Assembly (NCBI GenBank): GCA_032718475.1 | Contig: JAUCBJ010005012.1 | Location: 1 to 62,763, forward strand | Reading direction: 5' to 3' | DNA length: 62,763 bases | Source of the DNA: Nemertoderma westbladi | Lineage: Eukaryota > Xenacoelomorpha > Nemertodermatida > Nemertodermatidae | In this document: positions 33,706 through 45,941 of the stretch, piece after piece | Numbering within the stretch: the stretch's first letter is position 1 | Layout of the letters: every line of letters begins with the position of its first letter | The notes under the pieces: model-generated | Seen by the model: the letters and a program-made list of their open reading frames with translations, nothing else | Told to the model about the DNA's origin: nothing | Database searches by the model: none | Translations under genes and position numbers: made by a program

Positions 33706-33876
33706 GAAGCTGGGTTCTCTCCGTCGGAACGGCAGACCAATCTCGTAACGACCTTCATCTTTTAGATAACGTGTTGTCGTTTCCTGGATCTGCTTGGCTC
33801 TCTCTTCCTCGACCGATAATGCTTTGTCGTAGGAATCAGGCTCTATGGCTTCTTGAGTAAAGAATCATACGGTGTG

Positions 33877-34989
33877 TTAATTGCGTATTTTATTATTATG
33901 TCGCTCTACCACTTCATTTAATTCATCGTCATATGTCAATTGTTCGCTATGTTGACTGATAAGGTTACATAAGTTGACTTGGTTTAACCAAGTTTGGTTC
34001 TCAGTGAGGAGATCAATGGTATTTTCCTCGTCATATAAGTTACACACATCGTCGTTATCTGAGGAGTATGGAGTTTCCTCAGCTGGAATTTCTTTTTCAC
34101 TTATATCTTCCTCCCACTTATTTACTTGGTGGACTTGTTCACTCGGGAGTCTTTCTTGCAAAGTCCTATGGGAAGGACCAGTGAAGTACCAACCTACTCT
34201 TGTTCTTCCTGCGTAAGTCTGGAGTGGTCGCGGTCGAGCAGGCCGTTTTTCTATTGTCTCAAGCGCCTCGTGCGAATTTTGGCCGAGTAATATTTGTACC
34301 CCTTGATAATTGGTACTGAATCTAGGTATGTTGTATTGCTGGGTAAAGTGATCTTCATCCCAGTTGTAAGGCTCCACTTGGCTAGTAGCAAAGTTCTTTA
34401 TCGCCACCATCTTAACGGACCTTACACTATTTTCTCCTAGTTCATCCTGGGGAGTGGACAATGAACCCACATAGTAATCTGTTGATACTGTGGATTTCCA
34501 ACCCTGCATAATTCCGGAAAGGTTCAGTTTGGTTCGGAACTTTGGTTGACCAGCAAAGATATCTTCGGCTAGGTCTTTGTCGATAAAAGTGCCTGTACTG
34601 CCGGAGTCAAGGAGGGCATTCACTATTAAGCTCTTCCCTATTAAGCTCTTAGATTTACTTATGTATTTCCTACCTTTGTTGACATAATAAGATCTTTCGG
34701 TGTCCTTGCCGCTGTTCTCGTCATATGACGTTTGGCTTTCGCAATCAGCTGTATAACACACTGGTGTCACCTTTCTCCTAGTAACGGGTTTTTCACTTAC
34801 CTTACTTTCCAGTGTCTTCTCTCTAGACTGTTTTAGGAGCTGTAATCTTACCTCTCCATTTAAAAACGACATGAGATCAGCCATGGTAGGGTCTCTATGT
34901 TGTTGGCCCATCAAATAGAGAAGCCTTTTGTCCCAGCGAGTACCTACTCCACCCTTTGGCAAAGTTGATGCTACGGCTCCAACAACCAT
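33877..34989 (-). pseudogene. BEL/Pao retroviral-type aspartic protease (DUF1758-like)
   Basis: A 370-codon frame. N-terminal SLTS-like gag remainder (RDPTMADLMSFLNGEVRLQL), then LIVNALLDSGSTGTFIDKDL with the active-site DSGS, and VQILLGQNSHEALE at the usual C-terminal side. The zinc knuckles normally between gag and protease in BEL elements are not seen. The spacer to the RT frame (33,706-33,876) is in other frames. Confidence 0.8.
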
Positions 34990-35088
34990 AGAAATCTGGT
35001 ATTGCTGAGACTTACCTAACCAGTCTAGCTGTCTACAGATCTCCTGAATCTCATTGGAAAACTCTATAATCCCGCTGCTAAGAATCTT

Positions 35089-35643
35089 TCAGGGCGCTAC
35101 TAATTTCGCATACAGATACCTAGCTATGTTAGTCCTGTTACCATACCTGATGTTTAGCGTATCCCAAACTTGTCTCAATCCGTCCGGATGTCCAATAAAC
35201 TTTAATGCCATTAACTTGGGAGGTCCTTCCAAGCACTCGATGAGGAATCGTAGTTTCTCTCCATTATATAGTACAGAGTTCTGTATGTTATCTTTGTAAT
35301 ATTCATTAAAAGGTAACCATTTCATCTCATCTCCTTTGAACTTGACGACCTCTCTCACTTTTACCGCTTGATGGGCTTCAGTTCTAGCCATTTGATATGT
35401 AAAACTTTCTTGAGCCATCGTATTATTTAATATCGAATTATCGGTATATAAATTTCTCGGATTATTATCAGATATGTATGGGATATCATTATCAACAGGC
35501 TTATAGATACCCTTAATAGGGTTTACTATAGGAGTTTCTACTTCGCTAGCAGTATAGATGCGTGTAGGCTCCACAACTTGCACATGAAATACTTCAGACC
35601 TGACGGGCTGACACATTGTTACAGGGGGTGGTGGTATACCCAT
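35089..35643 (-). pseudogene. BEL/Pao gag (DUF1759-like)
   Basis: 184 codons. The C-terminal half has VKFKGDEMKWLPFNEYYKDN, LRFLIECLEGPPKLMALKFI and LRQVWDTLNIRYGN. This is the standard gag core of BEL elements, where the residues around MKWLPF and LEG.P set the capsid fold. It overlaps neither neighbour and ends at a stop 100 bases before the protease frame. Confidence 0.75.
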
Positions 35644-36600
35644 TTATATATTTACTAATTTGTCGCGCTCTAGAGGGATATTTTGCTGTACTTCTTGAGG
35701 CTCTAACCTACTCTCTCTCACTGTTCGATTTAACAGTTGAACAGTCCCTTCCAATTCTCGGACTTGTTTGGAAGATTTAATTTTATTATTCTCTAACTGT
35801 CCGAGCAACTGCTCCATCCCCCGCCGTCCCTCGTCTACCCACTCAACTGCGGAAGCGGGAGTGTTCGCCAACGTCGTGGCTGGATGGCACATGGGGACGA
35901 CGGGAGACATTGCGTTTATTATGTCTTGCTCGGCGTCCAGGACTGTTTGGGATTCATGCAGTTGTCTAATGGGTACAGGTAGTTTAGTACTGTGCAAAGG
36001 GAATTTAGAGTTAGGTTCTGGAAGTAAAGGGGTCTCTATAAAAGGAGTGGCTTCGCTAACAGGCCTAATTATTTCGGGCTCATCTACTATAGTAGGGAGT
36101 CTTTCTACTCTAATAATTTGGGCTGTTGGTTCTTGATTACTTAAGTCTACATTAGCTAGCTCCCTTCTCACTGCAGGAGGTAAATTAGGTAACTTATGCC
36201 AGTGGGGCGCTCTCCTATGTCCACTTGAACGAAATTTATTACCTTTACCCCTCGGGATCAGTTGTATCACCTTCATCCTGGGAGTAGATCGACTCAGTAG
36301 TTGCATCTGAGTAGCTGCCCTTTGTTTGTTTAAGTAATCTTGTTTCGCTTGAAGGTTCTCCAACTCTAGTTGGGCTGTCGCTTCAGATGCCTTCCTTTCT
36401 GCTTCTGCCACTGCCACTGCTGCTGCCGCTTTTCTTTCAGCTTCTGCCGCTGTCGCCTCCGCTGCCGCTGCTGCTTTTCTTTCAGCCTCTGCCGCTACTG
36501 CTGCCTCTTTTCTTTCAGCTTCTGCCGCTGCCGCTGCCGCTGTCGCTGCTATCTTTCGGTCTTCTATTTGTTTTTTCTTTATTTGTTCTTCTCTGTCCAT
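35644..36600 (-). pseudogene. Ala/Glu/Lys coiled-coil gag segment
   Basis: 318 codons, starting MDREEQIKKKQIEDRKIA at 36,600. Residues 10-85 are near-perfect EAERKAAA heptad-like repeats, a predicted long coiled coil. Then a basic patch near MKVIQLIPRGKGNKF and a Pro-rich C-terminal half. It ends exactly one base before the next gag frame begins. On the DNA level the repeat is a GCTGCCG-rich minisatellite, 36,400-36,560. Confidence 0.6.
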
Positions 36601-36734
36601 TGCGATGAGAATGCTTTCATCAAATTTAGCCTGCTACGCGGCTAATATCTCTGCATCTAAAGAGTCCAGAATAAATTTGGCTCCTTCACTATTGGGGTGA
36701 AGTCCAGCTAGATGTCTCCTTAGCTCTTTGTCAC

Positions 36735-37699
36735 CTATAAATCGTAGATAGATGTCAATAGCATCCTTCTTCTGAGGTTTTTCGGATATCGCTTCGTCTT
36801 CCACATGAGAAAGGCATCTGTTGATTCTCCGTGGGTTATGCGTTCAGTTAGCTGAACCTTCCATTGTGTCGTTCCCTGGACTTTAACATTCACTCGTTGG
36901 AACCAAGTCTTTACAGCCACTTGCAACGACGTGTCTTGGCTTCTCTTCGAGGCCTCCTCAAAGGCTGAAAGGATTAATCTGATCTGCAAGATTCGTTCTC
37001 TCACTTGATAAAGCAGCTCTCCCTGCTCGTGAGGTCCATGTGGTTGTTGAAATAAATGTTCTTCTAGTCGTTCCAAGGAGTTGAAGAATCCCTGGACATA
37101 TCCTGCTGCTGACCTCTTCCATACAGCGGGATCTCGGGTGTCTCTTACTACCCCCATTCGGTATAAGTCTTCCCAGGCAGCTTCCAATAAGTTAAATGGG
37201 ATTCCGGGTCCGGGGAAGTTCCATTGAGTCTCTACAATAGACCTTAGTTCTTCCATCTGGTATCCTGCATAACTGTCCCCGGTTGGTCTCTTATTTCTCA
37301 TCCAATCCGCTTGATGTTCCTCCACAGCTATAAGTACTCTATTGAGTACGGCTCCAGGAAGAATTAGAAGTGGGTCTGGATAAACCGCTTCTTCCATCCT
37401 TGCGTTAACTCTTCAGTGTCGGAACTAGAGTTGCTAAGCAGTTGGGAAATAAGTTCTAGGTTCGGGTACTGTTGTTGTTTGGCAGCCATCTCTTGGTCTC
37501 GCTTAACTTGAGCCCTAGTGCCTATAATAGACCTATGGTGCTTTACTAGCCTAGTGTCCGATACCACTACCGTAGGGATAAACTTTCTTACAGTAGGAGG
37601 GGACTTAGACTTCGGTCTGAGATTTTCTATACTTTGATCTGGGTCACAGATTGTTCTTTCCAGGAGACTATCTGACAGTGTTTGTTTTATGTCAGACAT
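36735..37699 (-). pseudogene. BEL/Pao gag N-terminal segment, two frames
   Basis: 37,699-37,364 (MSDIKQTLSDSLLERTICDP) and 37,397-36,735 (DPLLILPGAVLNRVLIAVEE, HQADWMRNKRP) overlap in different phases. The second has a helical, Gln/Glu-rich content with no domain I can name, and ends MLLTSIYDL. Both precede the coiled-coil segment, so together they look like the N-terminal half of one long gag broken by at least two lesions. Confidence 0.5.
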
Positions 37700-39434
37700 A
37701 ATTTATTTTACAGTTGAATGCCTACTACTATAATGACAGTTAAAGCAAATAAAGGGTAAATTAGTATCAACTGTCAGTCTAGTAGTTACCGATATCGCTA
37801 CTCAATGTAACGCGGTATATATTTAATATTAGAATGCCGGTATACACCTATAGTATATATATCAGTATTATTACAGACTAGGATCAGTCACAGAATACCG
37901 GTATATAAGTTTAGCCTAATTTATATAAATATAATACCGTAAATATCGTAAATAATACCGTAAATACCGGTAATGTCAATTATTTTATAATAACTGATTT
38001 TCTGAATTTTAGGGAATACTTATCTTTACTTTATCACTGATATTAAGCAGTAGTTCAACTGATATTAATTAAGACCTAATTGATGTATAACAGGCCTATT
38101 ATTTTATAAATCTGATTGAGTTGATTTATAAATATATATATATACCCGTAATGGGTTTTGACAATATTTGAAATAAATGTTATTATTTCTTGTGAGGAGT
38201 CACTACACAAGGGCTGAACACTCTCAGTGGAGTGCTACTTGATAGACACTAATACTGATAATTCTACTTAACTAAGTTACTTATCACTACAAATTACTTA
38301 CGAATCGGGTTGAGATCACATAATCTCTAAATAAACAATAAACAAGTTACACGTACAATTTCTAGGGTAATTTAACAAGAAATCTACGAACCAGACTGAC
38401 AAGGAGTTAGAATTTCTGGTTCTTACAAACTGACAGGAAATTACGGTGTTTGAAACCAATAAAGTAGTAGTAAGTAAGTTGCGTTGTCCAGATAAGGAAA
38501 TGCCACCGTCTGACGGCTTATAGTCTTAAACTATAAGCACTACATTATGTACCCGGAGTGTCCTATGCCTAGAGGTTAATTATCGAAGCCAACCAGAGCT
38601 AACGGACATATTAACCACGTTACAACACAAGTATACTGCCTACACACTAAATTACTTTCAGGAAAGCACTGTACTCTAAACCCTAAATTAGGTATAAGTA
38701 CTTATACAACAAATAACTAGCAGTTAGATATACGGGAACAGCCAAAAGAACCACGGTATCTGTTGGAATGACTGGAGCACAAAATCACCAGTCTTTACCT
38801 ACGCCAAGCATCCCTGATGTAGTACCGGGGTTAATTTAACTATAACGGTATACATAACAAGCATAATTACTGTAAGGAATAAACTTGGGGAGTTGTAGGT
38901 TGCAAATACTTGCATAAACTCTGAATAATAAATATTACGCTACCCGTACAGACTATTCAAACAAAATAGAGACCAAATGCTGGCAGACTACTGTCAAGCC
39001 TAAATAAACTACAGTATATGCAAACTCCGAAATGGTTAGTTAGTAGGCGATCTAACTACGTAGTACGACTTATTCTTTCGTAGAGGATTTACCTTACAGC
39101 ACTGGATGCCTCCACCTTCCTAACTAGCACTTTATCGGACAGACACTCTACATACACTGCAATCGCCTCAGACCTAACAACAGTTAGACAACAACCCAGC
39201 CTACAAGTTATTTATACAATCTGAGCAGGCTTACACGCATTCTGCTCAATATTACACTTACCGATAAATAAAACTGACAGAAATAAGTGAACCATACAAA
39301 GGAATAAGGGGAGATCAATCCCTAATCCTCTAACAGCCTACAATATACAATATTTCACAATCGAAATAATACTGGGTAAGTACCGGTTCGGGTTAATAGG
39401 CCTACAGTTTACCGTCTGACCAGTACGTTTGATT
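37700..39434. other. Non-coding leader or flank of the BEL element
   Basis: 1.7 kb, AT-rich, with repeated TATACCGGTA motifs near 37,840-37,975 and no reading frame of note. The 5' LTR is expected here but no partner was found on the other side, so the LTR is either missing or diverged. Confidence 0.4.
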
Positions 39435-39687
39435 TTATTGCCTACTGAGCAATAAAGAAACTAAAATTTATTAATTTTCTCACCAGAACATTAGACAAAA
39501 TCTATTTATTGCCTACTGCGCAATAAAGAATCTAAAATCTATTAATGTTCTCACCAGAACGTTAGACAAAATATATTTATTGCCTACTGCGCAATAAAGA
39601 ACAAAATCTATTAATGTTCTACCAGAACATTAGACAAAATCTAATTATTGCCTACTGCGCAATAAAGAATGAAAATCTATTAATGTT
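39435..39687 (+). repeat. 71-bp tandem repeat, 3.6 copies, with hairpins
   Basis: Units begin at 39,435, 39,506, 39,577 and 39,645. Each holds TTATTGC-CTACTGC-GCAATAA, a 7-bp perfect stem, and ACCAGAACATTAGACAAAAT. The array ends at the start of a family O terminal repeat. Confidence 0.85.
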
Positions 39688-39688
39688 T

Positions 39689-40619
39689 GCGCTTTCAGAC
39701 CTTTAGCAGGTTAACCTGCCAATTTTAAATGTCCTTTTGATTATGAATCGACTTTAGCCCTTACCAATTACCTGGTGTACTGAAGTTACATCTGCCGAAG
39801 CCAGTCCGTGCGCGGCGTATGACCCACGGTGTGGGAGACTGGATTCGGGTTCCTTAGGAAGTATTGCGGTGTAAGCTACTTTGTATTATTCAATTGATCG
39901 CTACTATATAATCTCTGACAACTATATTTACTTTCGGGGAAATATTAACAGTTCCTTTAAGACGTGGCGCTTTAAGTATAAAAACAGAGTTATGACTTAT
40001 ACTAATCACAACTAGATGGCCACAGAGTTTCGTAAATGGCGCATTCTTTAGGAGATGCTTTATTAACCTTCACACTACTTCACACAACTTCACACTACTT
40101 TACACTACTTCACACTAATTTGCTGACCGTCACTGAATTTGATCATATATAAGGAGAATTGCAACTGACACACGTAGGGATCATGAAATAGCATTTAATT
40201 CACACAAAACCACTATAATTTAAGTTGCAGTTGCTACCGGTAGACTCTTTCTCTGCTTACCTCAGTAATCAATAAGATTGAGGGGTTTTATGATTATTTA
40301 TCAGTATTCTCCAAATATAACATCCAATAATATAGACAACATTTAACACAATATAAGACAGCATTAAAACAGTGCAAGTGAACAGTCAGTATGTGTTCAG
40401 TCATATGAGTTGATGTGTGTCCAGAGAGTCCGGATAGTCAGTGGTCCAGGGTGTCCAGAGAGAGGTGTTTCCAGGATAATAGATTTACGTTCTTATAACT
40501 AAGGCCATCAGATATTTTTGTGCCAAAGTCTGAAAAGACCGTACTTGGTACAGAATTCTGAGATGAATCTAATTCTCAGAAAAATAATAACCATAATGCA
40601 TTGCGCTAGTTTCTCAGGT
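39689..40619 (-). repeat. Solo family O terminal repeat
   Basis: Matches 11,839-12,626 along its length and keeps the 150-bp segment lost there (40,038-40,190, with CTTCACACTACTTCACAC runs). No family O coding sequence adjoins it. Starts GCGCTTTCAGACCTTTAGCA, ends CTAGTTTCTCAGGT. Confidence 0.7.
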
Positions 40620-40975
40620 AGGTCTCTGTTGGCCTAACAGCGAAGATTGCTCTGATTGGCTTAAAGCCTGAACAAAGAAACCTCCACGTACACAAAGAAT
40701 CAGCTGACAGATTTCGTCATCTTGGTTCTAATTTCTTTCCGACGCGTAGTTGAACAAATTTAGGGCTATTTTAGAGTATTCTGTGCATTGCGTGAAAATG
40801 ACTTGTTATGTCCACAAAAGCTTTTACACCCATGCTCAAGCATACTAACCTTTGAGCTTATGCTCATCCAGTCAGTGACTTGCAGGGGACTTTCAAAGTT
40901 AACTGTCAAAATTTTGGTCTTTCTGGAGTTAATAAAAAGACCAACAAGTAACACTTCAAATAACACTTCAAATGG

Positions 40976-42496
40976 TTATGTGTCACAGTCAACAGTAGAC
41001 ACAAATGTTGTCGAACCATCGTATTCTGATCTGATTGCTGCAATAATTTCATCAGGAATCCCATATAATGAAAGTATGCTGAACATACGTGAGCGAGAGA
41101 CTGAATCAAAGGCCTTGAAGAAGTTATCAAAGATAACAGCCAGATGCCTGTATTTCTTTTTTGATAACTCTTCAATTATCCTTCTAAGTGCCAAAATGAG
41201 CTCCATGGTCCTACGACCTTTACGGAACCCATTCTGAATTCCACGTAGCAGTCTCTCCATGGGATCCCTGGTGCGATTTAATAGAATTCTATTGTATAGC
41301 TTTGCAGCAATCAAGATCAATGAGATTCCCCAAAAAGAACCCTAGAGTGTCAGGTTGCCCTTCTTGGAAACTGCGCCAACTTATTTGTTTTAATTTCTTG
41401 TGGGACTCTTGTTGTTCGGTACATGTCTACTATGATGGGATAGTTGAGCTTTAAACACTCAGGTATTTTAAAGACCTCAGGGGGAACACCATCTACTCCA
41501 CTGGCACGATTGGTCTTAATGCTCTTTGCAGCAGCCTTCACTTCTGCAAAGGAGATATCACCAATGGGAATATCTGGGAGTACAGACTCAGACACTTTTA
41601 CTTCTATAAAGTTATCAGGCAATACCCTGTCATCATTGAGGAGCTATTCAAAGCGATCGGCTGGTGATTCAGCCTTAACCTTGGTGGTTGGTTGGCTTTT
41701 CCGCCCAGTAAGCAAGTTGATCGATTTCCATGCCTGGGGGGATTGCCTGCTGTCGTCAGCATCATTGATGGCATCAACCTGTTGGTTTATTAGCACCTGT
41801 AGATTAACAGAGTACTGCCTGTTCAGGGACCTAGATGCAGCCTTAACTGCATTATTGGCCGCTGCAGTCTGTTTGAGTCGGGACTCTTTCTGCGCCTTAT
41901 AGAGGTCATTTTGGCACTTCTGAATTTTGTTGTCAGTCCAGGGGGCCCTTTTCCTGTTTCGAGGACAGGAACTGTTTCTGCAAGCTGCTAACTTAACTGC
42001 TTCTGTGAAGGCAGTATAGCCCTCGCAGTGATCTGCCACCTCAGAGGCAAGAACCTCATACCTGTTGCTCAGCTGTAGTGTGAAGTGGCTAAGTCTTACC
42101 TTGGCCACAATAAGGCGATGATCACTGGTAAAGGGTCGAAGTGTAAGTATTACAGTCTTGTATAGAGCTCCCTTATTTCCTACGAAACAGAATATGTTCT
42201 ATCTGGGACTTGTGACCACTGGGTTCGCTATGAGTCCATAGCTTTCCAGTTCGCTTCTTAAATTGGGTTCCAGTCGAAAACAATCCATTTGCACTGGGTT
42301 CGCTATGAGTCCATAGCTTTCCAGTTCGCTTCTTAAATTGGGTTCCAGTCGAAAACAATCCTTTTGCAGAGATAAAATCCTGAAGATGGATGGAATTTCG
42401 GTTAACACTATTGCTATAGACCCAGTGCAATGTAGGTGATTGATGCAGACTTGCATTAAAGTCTCCCAGGAATGTTAAGAATGCATGCTGATCCAC
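40976..42496 (-). pseudogene. LINE endonuclease-RT fragment, decayed
   Basis: Four frames in series. 42,496-42,173: endonuclease remnant with LTFLGDFNASL (GDFN motif). 42,108-41,644: linker with RNRKRAPWTDNKIQ and AWKSINLLTG. 41,622-41,350: IKTNRASGVDGVPPEVFK, the pre-RT motif. 41,320-40,976: IQNGFRKGRRTMELILALRR and FDNFFKAFDSVSRSRM, where the usual FIDFxKAFD Asp is FDN. The catalytic YxDD part is missing. Stops or frameshifts between all four make it dead. Confidence 0.8.
42217..42366 (-). repeat. 75-bp exact tandem duplication inside the LINE endonuclease
   Basis: Unit CACTGGGTTCGCTATGAGTC... starts at 42,217 and 42,292. It is 25 codons, so the LINE frame is kept and the encoded segment around GTQFKKRTGKLW is simply doubled. 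The two units differ by about one base. Confidence 0.9.
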
Positions 42497-42867
42497 TCCA
42501 TCAGTAGCTGCTTGTAGATTGTAGTATCACATAAGGTACGACGATATGTAGATGCAGATCAGGGAGAGTAGAGTTAGAAACATATTGCGTAAAGGTATCA
42601 TATGAAGGTATGGATCGAAGAGAATTAGTTAGGTATGTATGCTGTAAGGCACGTTACATATGCTAGAGTGCAATGGAGGGGATTGAGTAGATATTACATA
42701 CGCATGTGATATGGTATGTAAACATGCACTAAAGTTAGATACATATAGTTTAAGGTGAGCTATGTATGCTAGGATATGGTATGTGGAGGGAAGAGAGTAG
42801 TTAGATCCGTATTAGATAGAATACGGTATGTAGAGAGAAAGAGCATGGATACATAGTAATACACGAA
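42497..42867. other. Low-complexity GGTATGTA-rich spacer
   Basis: Recurrent ATGGTATGT, TAGGTATGTATG and GATATGGTATGT words suggest an eroded minisatellite. No gene. Confidence 0.45.
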
Positions 42868-43384
42868 GTGGGGACTTCGCGCAGCACGAAGTTGGCAGAG
42901 CCTTAGCGAATTGACACTGTTAGGGGGTAGGTCAATTTATGCAAATAGTCACGTTGGCCCTCTAGCGGCAGACTGGAGAACTGCAGATGGATTCGCCTCC
43001 TTTGAAAGTCACAGCTAATGGTCTAATACATATCTGCCAAGTTTCAGCTTAAACGGATTAAAAGCAAAGAAATGGGAGGGCATTTAATGTTTAGACATGT
43101 GGCCCTCTAGCGGGAGACCATTGCACTGATGGTGTCTGAAAGTCTCTCAAAAATCTCAACTTTTGCTCATATTGATACCTACAAATTTTCAACTTGGCAG
43201 CTTTAAATCCGACAAAGTTATTAGCATGTCAAAATCGTAACGACGACGACGACGACAACAACGACGACGACGACGACGACGACGACAACGACAACGACGA
43301 TGACGACAACTATTTGCATAAATTGACCCACCCCCTAACAGTGTCAATTCGCTAAGGCTCCGCCAACTTCGTGGCTCGCCCCAC
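42868..43384. mobile_element. MITE, about 517 bp
   Basis: Terminal inverted repeats of about 80 bp: GTGGGG...CACGAAGTTGGCAGAGCC on the left, complement ending CCCCAC at 43,384. The inner 65 bp (GAATTGACACTGTTAGGGGG to CAAATAGT) are almost identical. Between them are two GGCCCTCTAGCGG copies and an ACG microsatellite. No transposase. Confidence 0.8.
43237..43309 (+). repeat. ACG trinucleotide microsatellite
   Basis: GACGACGAC/AACAACG imperfect repeat of about 73 bp just inside the right arm of the MITE. Confidence 0.9.
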
Positions 43385-43647
43385 ATAGTTATATTCTGGA
43401 ACTATAGGAAAAGTAACAAAAATTAATTCAACTAGGTAAAAAAAATAAGAATAGGTAGAAATACTGTGATATAACATAGAAATACAAGTTTTAGCCGGTA
43501 TAATAACAGCAAGTTAGCTAAGCCATTTAGTGTATACTGTGGCAAGGTGGCCATTGATTATCTTGCATCCTTAGAATTCTTATTTAAAACTCGATATTAA
43601 AATATGTGAAATACACATAACATAGAAACATACTTACAGAACAAAGA

Positions 43648-45860
43648 ATGCACAAAAGGTCGAGGGAGGGAAACTGCCCAGGCTCAAGGCACTTACGGGA
43701 AAGGGAGTTTACCCAGGTATTGATGGTGGAATGGAAGATCAAAGCGATTAGAAAGCAGAAGAACATTGAGAAGTCGGAATCTTTGCTTATCGACAGTACG
43801 GTGAGGCATCCCGAGGGAGATCATGAGAGCATACTACCAAACAGCTACCGATAATCCCATGCGAAAACAACAGGACTACTTCCGAAGACGCACACAGGAA
43901 GATCTATTAGTCAGAACATATGGAATGACAGATCTGGACAAGGCGGTGGCTAGAGATCTCCATTATGTCAGGAAGGGTGATGAGAGGATGTTCGGGATCC
44001 CAAAGGGAGGTACGGATGTCCCAAAGGGAGCATGGAAATCCGTAACAGAATCGGTGGAGGGCATGGGATATATATTAGTGAACCTCGGGGGGATGAGGGG
44101 TGATGGGAAGGAAAGCATTTCACATGCATATTGCGTGTCCAAATAGGAAGATCTTCCTCTTCGATTTGGGAACGTATGACCGATCAGCCGATAAATTGAT
44201 CGATAGATTACCAGAGGCTGTTTAAAGAATCATTAAAGATGAGGAGATGATCAAGTATGGATCGGTCATAGCGACGGACATGTGGGCTATGAGACTACCA
44301 GCGGTGAATCTCCTAGACTCACAGGCTCTATATATGGCGACAAAGGGCCCTCAAGGCTTAGGATTAATCGAAGCCAGTGAGACTTGTGGAGTGGCAGTTA
44401 TAGGGAACCTGCACGGGTTGATAACCCATAAACCCATCAACAAGGACAAGTACAGAAAGGAGTTCGGGAGAGAACTCCCATCGACGATAAAGTGGGATGC
44501 GAGACCGAAGCAGGTGAGTCTATATATATTCTGGGAGGGGATCTGTAGACCAGATCAATGTAGATACATGCTACAGGAGGATTGGTGGCTGCTAGGACAT
44601 ATCAACCTATTCATCACCATCGTTCTGGGTATGGTGCTCAAGGCCTTCCACATGAGTGGAGTGGTCTTCCGAAAGAAGCACATTGTCTACAAGGTAGTTG
44701 AGGGGCTCCACAACTATCAAGGTCGAAAGGGGGAGGAGGTGTTCTACGACCTGGAACATCTGCTATTGGACAGTGGGGTCGACAACCTGAATGCCAGGTG
44801 GCAGAAAGATGATGTGGTGTATATCCAGAATAAGGCGGAGGATGACTCGGATATAACGAGGATTAGGGCCATGTGATATCGGGAGGATGACAAAGAGGAT
44901 CAGGATATGGACATGTTTATGTTCTATCCATGTAGCGACACAGAAGATGGATATCATCATCTAACTCGGGGTGTCGTGATAGAATCACTGAAAGGTGAGG
45001 ATGCGGGCAGTCGACTCCATATTCTAATCTCCCGAGGTTATAGGAGATGAAGGAGTATACAAGGCTGGAATAGACAGAAACTGCAAGTCATCCATTCAGT
45101 GGGACACAGGACGTTGCGATGGTCGGTATATCAGATATGGGTGCTCGCATGTGTTGGGATTCGTCCCAATACCAACCAAGATGACCCAGATTGAGGGATT
45201 ATGACTCACCTGCATCCACGAGCCAATTGCGACCAGAGGAAACTCTGACAACGCAACTGATGGAGAGAGTTATGGAAGAAAACATCACGATATATCAACA
45301 TTTTAACCGACCCGTGAGACGATAGGAAGATGGGGTGGACGAGTTCAGACAAAAGCTTTTTTTGAAGGATGCGACTACTGTGGTAGATGGATGCACAAGC
45401 GGTGGGATGATGTGCGATAGAATTAAGGTCAAGGACATGCACTGGGGTTTCTTCAATCTCAGTAGGGAGATCCTAACCTCGATATATGCAAGGAGCCTAC
45501 CCTTCAACTGTCGGGGACTAACAGCGGTGGCCGGAGGAGGGAGAGTTCTCCATCTACAGGGGATCCTGAATGGATGAAGTCTGGAGAACAGATGGGAACT
45601 CCAGAAGTTCCTTCAGGAACATCTGGCAGGAGAAATGAAAGATACGATGAGTAGGATAGGTACAGGCTCATGCGGAGGACATAAACAAGGCCCGTCGGCC
45701 AAACGGATATGCGGGGCATATGATTTGGGGGAGAGGAAGGCTCTACACAGCCTTATGATATCGTTTGACGTGGATATCATAAGGGGGGATCGATAGATCC
45801 AGAGGTACAGACTGGCAGTCTGGTACCTAAAAGATAACCCACCCCAGTTGTAATTCATAA
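43648..45860 (+). pseudogene. Decayed 3'-5' exonuclease-like protein
   Basis: Open pieces at 43,648-43,854, 43,823-44,146, 44,129-44,224 (another frame, IFLFDLGTYDRSADKL) and 44,247-44,876. Together they read ILVNLGGMRGDG, FLFDLGTYD, IIKDEEMIKYGSVIATDMW and NLLDSQALYMATKG. The order matches the RNase D/WRN-type DEDD exonuclease fold: a first acidic motif (here NLG, degenerate), FLFDL, then K-GSVIATDMW with the second Asp, then LLDSQALY. From 44,880 to 45,860 only short pieces remain. Frameshift near 44,130, TAA near 44,223, many later stops. The tail carries no domain I can name. The parent may be a transposon-borne nuclease. Confidence 0.5.
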
Positions 45861-45941
45861 AATATAAGAAAACCCATGATTGCTTTGAACACGTGCTATA
45901 CTACCCAATTAAGTAAGGTGAACAATCTCACCATTAAACCG

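Noticed and set aside
36370-36645. Plus-strand Cys/Phe/Arg-rich frames
   Set aside because: Antisense of the Ala/Glu/Lys gag coiled coil.
37700-39434. 5' LTR of the BEL element
   Set aside because: No partner sequence found at 28-30.3 kb, so LTR ends could not be supported.
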